A stretch of DNA of 64,000 nt from Balaenoptera acutorostrata (lineage: Eukaryota > Chordata > Mammalia > Artiodactyla > Balaenopteridae), in NCBI RefSeq assembly GCF_949987535.1, contig NC_080080.1, positions 64,757,006 to 64,821,005 on the forward strand, read 5' to 3'. The notes beneath the pieces were generated by a model. That model was not told the DNA's origin and did no database searches. It worked only from the letters and a program-made list of their open reading frames with translations. How positions within the stretch are numbered: the stretch's first letter is position 1; each line of letters begins with the position of its first letter. The translations under genes and the position numbers were made by a program. This document shows positions 1-11,127 of this stretch, in pieces.

Positions 1-582
1 GCTATTGTTTCTTTCTAGGTTACCTGTTAGTCTAATGGATGATCTTCTGATTCTTTCTTTCTTTATTTTCTATTTCTATCTCTTTTTCTTTATGTTCTGT
101 TTTCTAGGAGATTTCTTCAATTTTGTCTTCCAGTCCTTCTTTGAAATATTTTGCTTCAGCTGTTGTATTTTTTATTTTCCAGAGCTCTTTCTCATTCTCA
201 GAATATTCCTCTTTATAACCTCCTGTTCTTGTTTAATGGGTGTAATATTTCTCTCTCTTTCTTTCTCTCTGAGAACTTTTTTTTTAAACCTTTTTTTTTT
301 TTGAAGTTTTATTCTGTTCCCTGTGTTGTCCTCACCATCCTTGTGGATTGGTAGGCTGGGTGTTGTCTTCTGAGGCCCAGTGAGGAAGGGAGCTGGGGAA
401 CCTTATCTTCCAGAATGTAAGGATGTAGCTTTGGACTCCATCTCCTTATTTGCAGTGTGGCATATAGATCCATCCCATCCTCAGCTGTACCTGGTGTCCA
501 GAGTCTCTCTGTTTTAGGCTTTCTGAAGAGGAAATCTTTTAGGAAATCCTGTCTCCTTGGGGTCAAAGAGGTAACCTGGAAG
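1..582. other. AT-rich intronic sequence, possible old LINE relic
   Basis: This is intronic sequence upstream of the first STAU2 exon. It is rich in T and TTTCT runs, and short open frames in it are low-complexity (Phe/Leu/Ser) and not gene-like. Its style resembles the antisense L1M 5' regions seen at 42-47 kb, but I could not align it to a known family. No promoter or exon is visible. Confidence 0.35.
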
Positions 583-633
583 TCTTATAGCATTTTTAAT
601 TTTTAAAAATTTTTCTTGATGTGGACCATCTTG

Positions 634-919
634 AAATTTATTTATTTATTTATTTTTGGCTGTGTTGGGTCTTCGTTTCTATGCAAGGGCTTTCTCCAGT
701 TGCGGCAAGCGGGGGCCACTCTTCATCGCGGTGCACGGGCCTCTCACTATCGCGGCCTCTCTTGTTGTGGAGCACAGGCTCCAGACATGCAGGCTCAGTA
801 ATTGTGGCTCACAGGCCCAGTTGCTCCGCGGCATGTGAGATCTTCCCAGACCAGGGCTCGAACCCGCATCCCCTGCATTGGCAGGCAGATTCTCAACCAC
901 TGCGCCACCAGGGAAGCCC
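634..919 (-). mobile_element. CHR-type tRNA-derived SINE, antisense
   Basis: The (TTTA)n tail lies on the left and the tRNA-like head on the right, where the sequence ends in the complement of 'ggcttccctggtgg'. A pol III B-box-like stretch (complement of ggttcgagccc) is present. A probable target duplication is tcttatagcatttt (583-596) and tctcatagcatttt (920-933), 13 of 14 matching. The left copy is separated from the tail by about 37 bp of non-SINE sequence (597-633), which may be a 3' extension carried by the SINE transcript. Confidence 0.95.
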
Positions 920-934
920 TCTCATAGCATTTTG

Positions 935-2524
935 AAAGACTTCCAAACAATCTTTCTGTTTTCATGCTCTTCCAGGATTCATCTTTAGAAGTACCAGGTG
1001 TGCTTCTGATTCCCGAGGCTTTCTGGGGTCCTGGAGCACAAATTGATTTACTCTTTGTTAGCTCTTTGCTGGCTTCTTGCTCTGCAGGTGAGGTTTCAGC
1101 CAGCTCACACCTGCTAAGTTAGTTACAACTAATCTGCTTTCCAGGTTACCAACTTTGACTTACCTCTTCTGCTGTTGATTCCTTTCATATTCTGGGGAGA
1201 GTAGGGGCAGAGGGAAAGAGAGAGAGTTTATGGATTATTGGATTATCAATTTAGAGTTGTTTGGGGAGAGAGAAGAGATTACTGTTTGTGGTCACTGTGT
1301 CATGTTTAAGCAGAAACCTTACAAAAGCAGTTTCATTAGAGTGTTGGGGTAGAAATCATAGAGCAGCAGGCTTGGGAGTCAGTTGAAGGTGAAAAATTAG
1401 GCTTAGGGAATAAAATCTAATATTTAAATAACTTTGGTTAATAGTAGAAGGAGAGAAAAGGAGGAATGAAGTGCTAAATGTATTATTACCAACTTCAACT
1501 GAGCACTCAAGTGCCTGAGAATCTGTATTCTTCTTATCAGCCAGGTCTTTCTTTCCCTGAAGTGACTTATTCCTTGCTATGTACACTTTCCTCGGATTTA
1601 TAACCCTCTCCGTCAGCTCTCCTCTCATCCTGTTTTGTGCTTCACAGAGAACTTGTGAGTGGGAGTCTCCTCAGGCCTTCCCATCCATGTGTATCTGCAT
1701 TTACGCACGTTTTCTCCTCCGTCCTTTCACAGTTGTACACTATTTGCTGGAAATGTAGTTTGAGTTTATATATGGATTTAATTTGTCCATTTGATCTTTG
1801 ACATCTGATAACATAAATACTGCTTATAATAGGAACTAGGCCTTTTCCCCTCCTGGAGTACTTAATAACACCAGCTCCACAAAAAGAGAATGTAACCAGT
1901 TAAAGTCACTTATAATGTGATTAAAATACTTACTACTTCAAAATATCTGAGCTCAGAATGTATTTTACACTAGACATTGACCAAATCATCTGGGAAAAGC
2001 CAGGATATTCCAGATTTCACTTAAAGTTAGGGTTTAGTTTTCAATTTTTTTGCACGTCATTAGCAATATTCAGTGACCCTTGTCAGGACTTTTCCAGAAC
2101 AGACATAGTAATATTTCTGTTGTTAATTTGACTTCAGAAGTGATAAAGAAGCCCTTTTAGTCACTTTAGCACTTGTGATGATTATTGTCTACTGTTTGAA
2201 AAAGAATTATTTACTTCTTCACCACCTTGGTAGAGCCCATGTTGTATAAATATAATACATATACTAAATATGGGGCTTTATTGATGACAAATTATAAATT
2301 TAAATAAACAGGTAAAAGCAGGAGATATAAGAAACAGATTCGAATGTAGAAAAGGGATAGATGGTACTGTTCATGTTAGTTATTCTTGTGTCCACGGTTC
2401 TGGGGTCAGAGGTGGAGAGAATGAGCAGAATAACCTTTGCCCTTGCTTAATTGATTAGTCAACTTTTTTCTTTTTGAATTTAAGTCTCTTTCCCTGGACT
2501 TAAACAATTGGTTTAATTTTTCAG
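935..2524. other. STAU2 intron, no gene recognised
   Basis: AT-rich intronic sequence ending in the polypyrimidine tract and AG acceptor of the 61-bp exon. The part at about 950-1250 may be an old LINE relic. No further exon, RNA gene or clear repeat was recognised. Confidence 0.6.
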
Positions 2525-2585
2525 ACAGGGGAAAACAAAGGATGGAGTGGTCCAAAGGCTGGGTTTCCTGAACCAACAAATAACA
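2525..2585 (+). CDS. STAU2: Staufen-2 coding exon, 61 bp (linker before the last dsRBD)
   Basis: Internal coding exon of Staufen-2, a double-stranded-RNA-binding protein that packages and transports mRNA in neuronal and other ribonucleoprotein granules. The exon opens at codon phase 0 and reads TGENKGWSGPKAGFPEPTNN plus one base of the next codon. That codon is completed by CT at 33035 to give Thr, continuing TPKGILHL as in mammalian STAU2. The acceptor is a T-rich tract with cag at 2522-2524 and the donor is a consensus gtaagt at 2586. A second AG at 2527-2528 would shift the frame by 4 nt if used. Reading through the donor meets a stop after about seven codons. The Ala in GPKAG is Pro in the mammalian protein as I remember it. 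The gene is partial here because upstream exons lie outside the window. Confidence 0.9.
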
Positions 2586-2949
2586 GTAAGTTTCTATTTT
2601 TATATTAACTACACTTGATGTTCATCAGTGGTTCAGTGACTTGTCCCTCATTGGGTATTTACTGGGTCTGTTTGGACCTGAGATGCGACGTTAAGTGTTA
2701 TGAGGGATGCACGGAAGTTGTGGTGTTTGCTTTCCTGGAACTGACAGAAGACACAGGTACTCATATCTTTAACATGGTTAAGTCATTGCAGACGGAGTAC
2801 TATTTTATCCATAAAGCAGTGATGTTCTTTTTTTTTAAGTTGTTTTTGTTGTGACATTATTACAATAGAAAAGAATCAAGAAAGAAAAACAATTATCTAT
2901 CAGCCCATTATAACCCAACATCAACTGTTTTCACAGTTCTACTTTTTAG

Positions 2950-2951
<2 letters not shown>

Positions 2952-2989
<38 letters not shown>
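2952..2989. repeat. (AC)n microsatellite
   Basis: About 19 uninterrupted AC units, so probably length-polymorphic. Confidence 0.97.
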
Positions 2990-2991
<2 letters not shown>

Positions 2992-3206
2992 ACATAATTA
3001 TAATATAGATGAAAGTTTGTACTGGGTTTCATTTAACATTGTAATACCCACATTTTTCAGGTTGTGCTGAGTCATTAGAATTTTTGATATTTCATTAAAG
3101 TCACTAATTGAAATATCAGAAATGTAAGAATAAAATTACTCACAATTTTATTCCAAATATGGTATATCAGACATTTAAAAATCCACTTCAGGTTATTTCT
3201 TTTTTT

Positions 3207-3233
3207 TTTTTTTTTTTTTTTTAAGGATTTTTC

Positions 3234-3264
<31 letters not shown>

Positions 3265-3554
3265 TTTTTGGCTGTGTTGGGTCTTCGGTTCGTGCGAGGG
3301 CTTTCTCCAGTTGCGGCAAGCGGGGGCCACTCTTCATCGCGGTGCGGGGACCGCTCTTCATCGCGGTGCGCGGGCCTTTCTCTATCGCGGCCCCTCCCGT
3401 CGCGGGGCACAGGCTCCAGACGCGCAGGCTCAGCAACTGTGGCTCACGGGCCCAGCTGCTCCGTGGCATGTGGGATCTTCCCAGACCAGGGCTCGAACCC
3501 GTGTCCCCTGCATTAGCAGGCAGATTCTCAACCACTGCGCCACCAGGGAAGCCC
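3207..3554 (-). mobile_element. CHR-type SINE, antisense, with internal duplication
   Basis: A full-length antisense SINE with a poly(T)/(TTTA)n tail. Perfect 15-bp target duplications ggttatttctttttt flank it at 3191-3205 and 3555-3569. The body carries the 'tcttcatcgcggtgc' segment twice in tandem (about 3333-3369), a feature shared with the SINE at 14589-14943 but absent from those at 634, 29286 and 30677. Confidence 0.96.
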
Positions 3555-3569
3555 GGTTATTTCTTTTTT

Positions 3570-5600
3570 CAAAGGTACATGATCAAGATGTTATGCATTG
3601 GAAGCATAGATATTTTGCTTAATTTCCTCCCCACCTTTCCCAAAAAGCATCTGTTGTCACTGAAGTGACTATTTTACTGTAAATCAGTAAAACAGCACAG
3701 CCAGCCAGTGAAGACCCTGTCGAAGTGAAGTCCCCAGTGAAGTCAGATCTCTCTCATTTCTAACCCTAGCTCTCTTCTTCATAACCTTCAGAAGCTGAAG
3801 TAGCTTAAATATGTAAATTGTCATAATGAAGAGTATTCTTTCATGTTAGCAACTCATCTCTTGGTGTATAATGAAATTTGTAACAAACTCGTATCAAAGC
3901 ATGCTTAGGAGAATTGAATTCTTGGATCATCAAAACTAGCCTCTTGGAAAGACTATTTCAGTGAGGTAATAGTATTCATGAGTTACTTTCTAGGAATAAT
4001 TTAAATAATGTAATAGGACTCTGGGCCTTTTGTCTCTGTATGTAAGGATGATGAATGTGATAGGCTTAGCACATTGCCCAAAGAAAAAATGGAATCAGTT
4101 CAGGATTCTCAGAGAGTTTGTTTTTAATTCCTTTGATGTTTGAATATATACGATTATAATTACTTGGTCAAGGAATGTAAGAAACATTCAGTTGATTTCA
4201 GTTTTATGCAAAGTACTTAGCACAGTGTCTCTTTCTTAGTAAGCACATAATGAATGTTAATTTCCTTCCATGCCTTCTCTCGTTTTTTTAATAAAAATTC
4301 TATAATTCTGTGTAAGCTCGCCAAAAATTCCATTCTTATACTTTTTATCTGTCAGAGTTTTTGCATGTACATGTGAACCAAAGAATATATATGGTTTATA
4401 TTTGAATAGTTACTTTTGGCATTAGATATTTTCTCAAAGAACGTAAACATTATGTATTTGAATATGGAAGTCAGATAGTTGTTAACTTGATAGTTTTAAC
4501 ATGAAAGCACATTGTAGATAGCCTGCAAACTCCCATCATTAAACAGTGATATTTTGACCCTCATCTTTATGATCTGTTGATTTTTTTCATAATTTGCTAA
4601 GGGATTTGGAACTCCTTTGCAAGTAGGGGAAGAAATATCACAAAGAGGCCAGTGAGTTTCAGTGATGAGAAATGTATAAGAATGCATAAAAGATTTGCTT
4701 TAAACGTAATGTTAGAAGTGATAAAGCTATTTGAAGCCCCCTCAAAATTTAACCAAACTGTTAACACTTTAGGACTTCCTCTGGTCTACAGTAGAGTAGT
4801 TCAAATTGAGAATTTCAAAGAAGGATGATCCGTCACCCCTTCCCAGTGTGAGGAGGTGAGAAAGCTGATACAGGGTTCTTCTGTGAGTGGCCTGCAGGTT
4901 ACCACAGACATTGAGGGCAGCCCAGCTCTGAAAATTAACTGTTTCTCTTCCCCAGAGCTAGTTCTCTCTAGTGGAGCCCCCAGGTCCTCTGGAGGCAGCT
5001 CGTAGCTACTTAAATACAACGTTAAGAAAAAGTTGGTTGCTACGATGACTCCATTACCTAAAAAATAATGTGAATTCATATATTAGGATAATGTTTAGGT
5101 TAAATTCTCTTCTACTTAATCAATTCCTTAAGTTTGAAATTCTGCCCTAGGTGGTTCCTGTCCTGTGGACATTACCTGTGTTAGTGTTCTGCAGGCAGGG
5201 GATAGAGCAGGGGTCTCAGTACGGCACATGTGGGAAGACAGGAATTTGAGAGGTTGCCACAGCTGCCTGCCTCACTGCCATATTGTCTGACCTTGAGCAA
5301 CTCAGTTTACATCTTATTCTTCAATGTGCTCTGTTAAGAGTTACACATATCAACTTATAGTGTTGAGTATCCTTAATTTTCTAGCATTTGTAAAACGATT
5401 AACCATCCTTGAATAACATGTGAAAAGGTAACATATTACTTTGTAGAAAACAGAATGTCATCATAAAGTGACTCTCTTCATTTTTCTTTTTTTTTGATTA
5501 AACTTTACGTTACTTCACAAACTGTAGTTAAAAAGAACAAATTTTTAGCCAACAATTATTTGGATAAATATTATGAAATTAACTTGGAACCACAGTGTAC
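3570..5600. other. Intronic sequence, largely single-copy
   Basis: AT-rich sequence with no recognised repeat or exon. Open frames here (for example 4801-5079 on the minus strand) lack recognisable domains and look like chance. Confidence 0.55.
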
Positions 5601-5617
5601 AAAAATTAAAAGAAGAG

Positions 5618-5952
5618 GACTTCCCTGGTGGCACAGTGGATAAGAATCCACCTGCCAGTGCAGGGGACACGGGTTCGATCCCTGGTCCGGGAAGATCCCA
5701 CGTGCCGCGGAGCAACTAAGCCCACGAGCCACAACTGCTGAGCCCGCGTGCCACAACTACTGAGTCCGCGTGCTGCAACTACTGAAGCCCACGTGCCTAG
5801 AGCCCATGCTCTGCAACAAGAGAAGACACCGCAATGCGTAGCCCATGCACTGCAACGAAGAGTAGCCCCTGCTCACCACAACTAGAGAAAGCCCGTGTGC
5901 AGCAATGAAGACCCAACACAGCCAAAAATAAAAAAAATTTAAATCTTCAAAA
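5618..5952 (+). mobile_element. CHR-1-like SINE, sense
   Basis: The head is ggacttccctggtggcacag, with B box ggttcgatccc, repeated 'ccacaactactgag' body units and an A-rich tail. Perfect 17-bp target duplications aaaaattaaaagaagag lie at 5601-5617 and 5953-5969. The body differs from the 'ggcttccctggtggcgcag' copies, marking another subfamily. Confidence 0.96.
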
Positions 5953-5992
5953 AAAAATTAAAAGAAGAGAATACAGAATTGGAAAGGGGAAA

Positions 5993-6266
5993 GAAGACAA
6001 TTTTAACCTGGCACAGCTAGCACCTAACTGTAAGTAGACAAAAAAAGTTAATGTACATGTGCATTTAATTTTTGAAGTGGAAGATATTTTTTAAAAGATT
6101 ACAGTCATAAGAAACTGCTAACAGTTACAACAAAAAAATAGTTTAAATGGTTTTGCAAGTGATTGTGATTTCAGAGCCTGGTTCCTGGCTTGATTGCCTG
6201 CAGATTTAAAACATGGACCTAATTTTTGCATGCTTCATAAGCCTTTCTTCATTGCACTGAATTGCA
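5993..6266 (+). repeat. Donor arm of inverted duplication (pairs with 8143-8420)
   Basis: This segment recurs as its reverse complement at about 8143-8420 with only scattered mismatches. Shared landmarks include acctggcacagct, cagtcataagaaactgc and gcctggttcctgrcttgattgcctgcag. It is not recognisable as SINE or LINE, so it looks like local single-copy DNA that was copied 2 kb away. The sequence continues naturally on both sides here, which suggests this is the original copy. Confidence 0.9.
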
Positions 6267-7288
6267 GAATGTAGACTATTCTCAGTGTATTTTCACCCTG
6301 TGAATCACTGTCATAGTCATGTTGAAGTGCAAGAACACATAACTCTGTAATGTGAGGTTTGTGTTAAATTTAGCATGGGGCAATTTTATGCTTGGCACAC
6401 ACATAAGAAGCTAGATTTTTACAGATGAATGGTTAACAAGTTTTTTAAAAGATCATGCATTTTAAAGACTTACTGACGGCTCATGGAAAACTTTGTAAAA
6501 TTTTTAGATACAGTTCAGTTGATAAAATCTTTTTTTTTTTGTATTCACATTCCATGTTTCTTATTAACACAGGGTTTTACTTAAAAGCAGGTTCATTCTT
6601 TCTTAAAGGTAAACTCTAGCTTAATTCGAAATTGGACGAAGCTCAAAGGCATTCACTGGTATGTGCCGAATCCACCCACTAAAAGATTGTTCGGAGGCAT
6701 TTTTCACATAAATATTTTTCCGTTAACCTTTTAAAAAGTTTTATTTAGCCCCTGTGAAATACGCTGGCTCTTCGAAGGTTCATTAGAGATGACCCAAGAC
6801 AAATACTTTTGGGATGGGAAAGAATTCTTATTAACCTTTTCAGTATTGAAGTTGACTTATCAAAATTTTTGTCACTTTTGTGTTATATCCATATACTATT
6901 AAACTCTGTACATCCTGAAACCAGGAGGATAAACCATCCCAGTGACATGACATTAGAGAGATTGCATGCTTGTTTCCCCTATGCTGTGTGCTGTATTTAG
7001 AACCTCTACATTTTGGAGGGGGGCGGGTGGGTGAAGTCTGTACTTTTAAGATAATAGATTAATAGATTCTTTAAGTGTTTTGGGAGAATTCCCTGAACAG
7101 TTCCCTTTTGGGGCTCCCATAACAGAAGCCACTTCGTAATGAGACAGTTAAATTAGTTGGAGCCAATAGGATTTAAATACAGAGCCAAATGATTCAACTT
7201 AATTATTTATTTAGACATATAAATACTCTGTTGGAAATCTACGAGTGTAGCTGACTTGTAGCAGTCTATTTTATTTTTTCTTCTTCCA
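6267..7288. other. Intronic sequence, no feature recognised
   Basis: AT-rich sequence with one short G-rich run near 7015-7032. No exon or clear repeat is seen. Confidence 0.5.
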
Positions 7289-7658
7289 GTTTCATTGAGA
7301 TATAATTGACATATAGCACTGTATAAGTTTAAGATGTACAGGCATAATGATTTGACTTACATCATGAAATGATTATCACAATAATTTTAGTGAACATCTA
7401 TCGTCTCGTACAAAATTAAAGAAGTAGAAAAAAATATTTTTCCTTATGATGAGAAATCCTAATATTTGCTCTCTCATCAACTTTCATCTGTAACATCCAG
7501 CAGTGTTAATTCTATGTATCATGTTGCACATTACATCCCTAGTACTTATAACTGGAAGTTTGTACCTTTTGACTGCCTTCACCCAGTTCCCCCTTCCTCA
7601 CCTCCCACCTCTAGTAGCCACATATCTGATCTCTTTTTCTATGAGTTTGTTTGTTTTT
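7289..7658 (-). mobile_element. L1 3' end (L1MA-like), antisense
   Basis: It opens with the antisense L1 3'-UTR signature 'cattgagatataattgacatatag' and runs through the pyrimidine-rich UTR ('cccagttcccccttcctcacc'). It is 5'-truncated or interrupted by the next antisense L1 start at about 7659. Confidence 0.85.
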
Positions 7659-8124
7659 GAAGTATAATTGACCTACAACACTATGTTAGTTCCTGTTACA
7701 CAACATAGTCATTAAATATTTCTGTAAATTTCAAAATGAGCACCACAGTAAGTCTAGTTATGATTTCACCATACAGAGATATTACATAGTTATTGATTAT
7801 ATTCACCACACTGTACATTTCATACCCATGACACATTTATTTTACACCTGGAAGTCTGTACCATCCTAATCTCCCTCATTTATTTCTTTCCTTCCCCAAC
7901 CCCCTCTAACAACTACCTGTTGGTTCTCTGTATCTATAACTCTTTTGTTATGTTTGTTCATTTGTTTTGTTTTTAACTTCCACATATAAGTGAAGTCATA
8001 CAGTATTTGTCGTTCTCTGTCTGGTTTGTTTCACTTAGCATAATACCCTCTAGGTTGTCCATGTTGTTGAAAATGGGAAGATTTCATTGTTTTTTAGGGC
8101 TGAGTAATATTCCATTGTATGTAT

Positions 8125-8151
8125 CAAGGCAATCTACGGATTCAGTGCAAT
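8125..8151 (+). mobile_element. Sense L1 ORF2 fragment A inside the composite insert
   Basis: The sequence caaggcaatctacggattca matches the sense L1 ORF2 segment that normally follows, by roughly 150 bp, the segment found at 8420-8582. Its orientation is opposite to the surrounding L1, and the order of the two fragments is reversed relative to an intact L1. Confidence 0.75.
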
Positions 8152-8420
8152 TCAATACAATGAAGAAAGCCTGGGAAGCATGCAAAAATTAGGTCCACGT
8201 TTTAAATCTGCAGGCAATCAAGTCAGGAACCAGGCTCTGCAATCACAGTCACTTGCAAAACCATTTAAACTGTTTTTTAGTTGTAACTGTTAGCAGTTTC
8301 TTATGACTGTAATATTTTTAAAAATACCTTCCACTTCAAAAATTAAATGCACATATACTTTAACTTTTTTTGTCTACTTACAGTTAGGTGCTTAGCTGTG
8401 CCAGGTTAAATTGTCTTCAG
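8143..8420 (-). repeat. Inverted copy of 5993-6266
   Basis: Reverse-complement copy of the donor arm at 5993-6266, with edges near 'tgcaattc' (left) and 'ttgtcttcag' (right). The left edge overlaps fragment A by a few bases, consistent with junction microhomology. It lies wholly inside an L1, so it post-dates that L1. Confidence 0.9.
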
Positions 8421-8582
8421 GGTACAAAATTCTGTTGCTTTTCTGTACACTAACAATGAACTGTCACAAAAAGAAATTGAAAAAACAATCCCATTTACAG
8501 TTGCATCAAAGAAAATAAAATACCTAGGAATAAATCTAACCAAGGAGGTAAAAGACCTGTACTCGGAAAACTGTAAGGCATA
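8420..8582 (+). mobile_element. Sense L1 ORF2 fragment B inside the composite insert
   Basis: It carries recognisable sense ORF2 sequence: 'acactaacaatgaactgtca', 'ttgcatcaaagaaaataaaa', 'tacctaggaataaatctaac'. It ends at 'gtaaggcata', where the antisense host L1 resumes with 'tgtgaacata'. Confidence 0.82.
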
Positions 8583-8795
8583 TGTGAACATACGTTTTTT
8601 CTAATTAGTGTTTTCATTTTCTTCAGATAAATACCGAGGAGTGGAATTGCTGCATCATAGTTCTATTTATAATTTTTTGAGGAATCTCCATACTGTTTTC
8701 CATAGTGGCTGCACCAATTTATATTCCCACCAGCAGTGCATAAGAGTTCTCTTTTCTCCACATCCTTGCCAACACTTGTTATTTGTTGTCTTTTT

Positions 8796-10600
8796 TAAAA
8801 ATTGAGGTATAGTTGATGTACAATATTATATAAGTTTCAGGTGTACAGGTGATTCACAATTTTTAAAGGTTATATTCCATTTATAGTTATTATAAAATAT
8901 TGGCTGTATTCTGTGTTGTACAGTATATCCTTGTAGCTTATTTATTTATTATACATAGTAGTTTTTACCTCTCAATCCCCTACCCTTATCTTGCCTCTCC
9001 CCTTCTTCCTCTCCCCATTGGTAAGCACTAGTTTGTTCTCTACATCTGTGAGTCTGTTTCTTTTTGCTGTATTCACTAGTTTGTTTTATTTTTATAGATT
9101 CCACATGTAAGTGATATCGTACAGTATTTGTGTTTCTCTCTCTGACTCATTTCACTTAGCATAATACCCTCCAAGTCCATCCACGTTGTTGCAGATGGCA
9201 AAATTTTACTCTTTTTTTATAGCTGAGTAGTGTTCCATTGTACGTATATACCACATCTTCTTTATCCATTCATCTATTAATGGACACTTAGATTGCTTCC
9301 ATATCTTGACAGTTATAAACAGTGCTGCTGTGAACATTAGGGTGCATGTATCTTTTCAAATTAGTGTTTTCACTTTTTTCAGATAAATACCCAGGAGTGA
9401 AATTCCTGGATCATATGGTAGCTCTATTTTTAGTTTTTTTGAGAAACCTCCATACTGTTTTCCATAGTGGCTGCAACAATTTACAGTCCCACCATCAGTG
9501 CAGGAGGGTTCCCTTTTCTCCACACCCTCAGCAACATTTGTTATTTGTGGTCTTTTTGATGATAGTCATTCTGACAGGTGTGAGGTGATATCTCATTGTG
9601 TTTTTAATTTGTATTTTTCTGATGATTAGCAATGTTGAGCATCTTTTCATGTGGCTGTTGGCCATCTGTATGTCTTCTTTGGAAAAATGGCTATTCAGGT
9701 CTTCTGCCCATTTTTTAATGGGGTTTGTTTTTTGATGTTGAGTTGTATGAGCTGTTTATATATTTTGGATACTAACCTCTTATCCGTCATATCATTTTCA
9801 AATATTTTCTCCCATTCCATAGGTTGTATTTTCATTTTGTCAATGGTTTCCTTCACTGTGCAAAAGCTTTTAAGTTTAATCAGATCCCATTTGTTTATTT
9901 TTGCTTTTATTTCCTTTGCTTTAGGAGACAGATCCAAAAATATGTTGCTACAATTTATGTCAAAGAGTATTCCACCTATGTTTTCTTCTAGGAGTTTTAT
10001 GGTTTCCATTCTTACATTTAGGTCTTTAGTTCATTTGAGTTTATTTTTGTATGTGGTGTTAGAGAATGTTCTGATTTCATTCTTTTACATGTAGGTGTCC
10101 AGTTTTCCCAGCACCACTTATTGAAGAGACTCTCTTTTCTCCATTGTATATTCTTGCCTCCTTTGTCATAGATTAATTGACCAGAAGTATGTGGGTTTAT
10201 TTCTGAGCTCTCTATTCTGTTCCATTGGTCTTTGTTTCTGCTTTTGTGCTAGTACCACCTTACTGTTTTGATTACTGTAGCTTTGTAATATAGTTTTAAA
10301 TTAGGGAGCATGTTCTTTGTTCTTCTTTGTCAAGGCTGTTTTAGCTATTCAGGGTCTTTTGTGTTTCCATACAGATTTTAGAATTATTTGTTCTAGTTCT
10401 GTGAAAAATGCCATTGGCACTTGGATAGGGATTTCACTGGATTTGTAGATTGCCTTGGGTAGTATGGTCATTTTAACAATATTAATTCTTCCAATCCATG
10501 AACATGTATATCTTTCCATCTGTGTTGTCTTCAGTTTCTTTCGTCAGTGTCTTATAGTTTTCTGAGTATGGTATTTTACCTTCTTAGTTTAGATTTATTC
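8796..10600 (-). mobile_element. L1 3' half, antisense, with decayed ORF2 C-terminus
   Basis: The 3'-UTR start is 'attgaggtatagttgatgta', a cetartiodactyl L1 type. Antisense ORF2 sequence follows to about 10600. A minus-strand frame at 9695-10009 reads as an ORF2 C-terminal segment ([29 protein letters not shown]). The longer plus-strand frame at 9651-10094 is its shadow. Truncated at its 5' end, so immobile. Confidence 0.88.
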
Positions 10601-10739
10601 CATTGGTATTTCAATAGGGGAATGAGAGACAGTGTTAAGCTTGCTTCTGTTTTAGGCATACCAGTTGAGTTTGTAGTTAAGGGCCCATTCATTTAAGGAA
10701 AAATAATCTGAAACTAGAAGGAAAGTCTTTAATCAGATT

Positions 10740-11117
10740 TTTAAAAATATTTAATTAATTAATTAATTTATTTATTTAGGTTGTGTCAGGGCTTAGTTGC
10801 AGGCACACGGGATCTTCGTTGAGGCATGCGGGATCTTTTCGTTGTGGCGCACGAGCTCTTCATTGCAGCACTTGGGCTTCTCTCTAGTTGTGGCGCGCGG
10901 GCTCCAGTGCGCATGGGCTCTGTAGTTTGTGGCATGCAGACTCTCTAGTTGAAGTGCATGGATTCTCTAGTTGAAGCACATGAGCTCAGTAGTTGTGATG
11001 CACGGGCTTAGTTACCCCGTGGCATGTGGGATCTTAGTTCCCTGACCAGGGATTGAATCTGTGTCCCCTGCATTGCATAGCAGATTCTTTACCACTGGAC
11101 CACCAGCGAAGTCCCTG
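10740..11117 (-). mobile_element. CHR-1-like SINE, antisense
   Basis: The (TTAA)/(TTTA) tail is on the left, and the head ends in ccaccagcgaagtcc. Target duplications taatcagatt lie at 10730-10739 and 11118-11127. The body is diverged ('ctctagttgaagtgcatgg' units), so it is an older copy. Confidence 0.93.
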
Positions 11118-11127
11118 TAATCAGATT

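Larger units (their letters stand above)
7659..8795 (-). mobile_element. L1MA-like 3' half, antisense, disrupted by a foreign 458-bp insert
   Basis: A second antisense L1 start ('gtataattgacctacaacac') reads into the 3' end of ORF2. It is antisense at 7659-8124 and again at 8583-8795. In between, L1 consensus of roughly 75-110 bp is missing and is replaced by 8125-8582, a composite of two sense L1 ORF2 fragments and an inverted copy of nearby DNA. Confidence 0.82.

Noticed and set aside
2952..2989. CRISPR-like or telomere-like array
   Set aside because: It is a plain AC dinucleotide microsatellite; no spacers exist.
8608..9588. Tandem duplication of similar frames at 8608-8805 and 9346-9588
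   Set aside because: Both are the same region of two separate antisense L1 copies, not a local duplication.
9651..10094. 147-codon plus-strand frame
   Set aside because: Shadow of the antisense L1 ORF2; the true protein similarity is on the minus strand.
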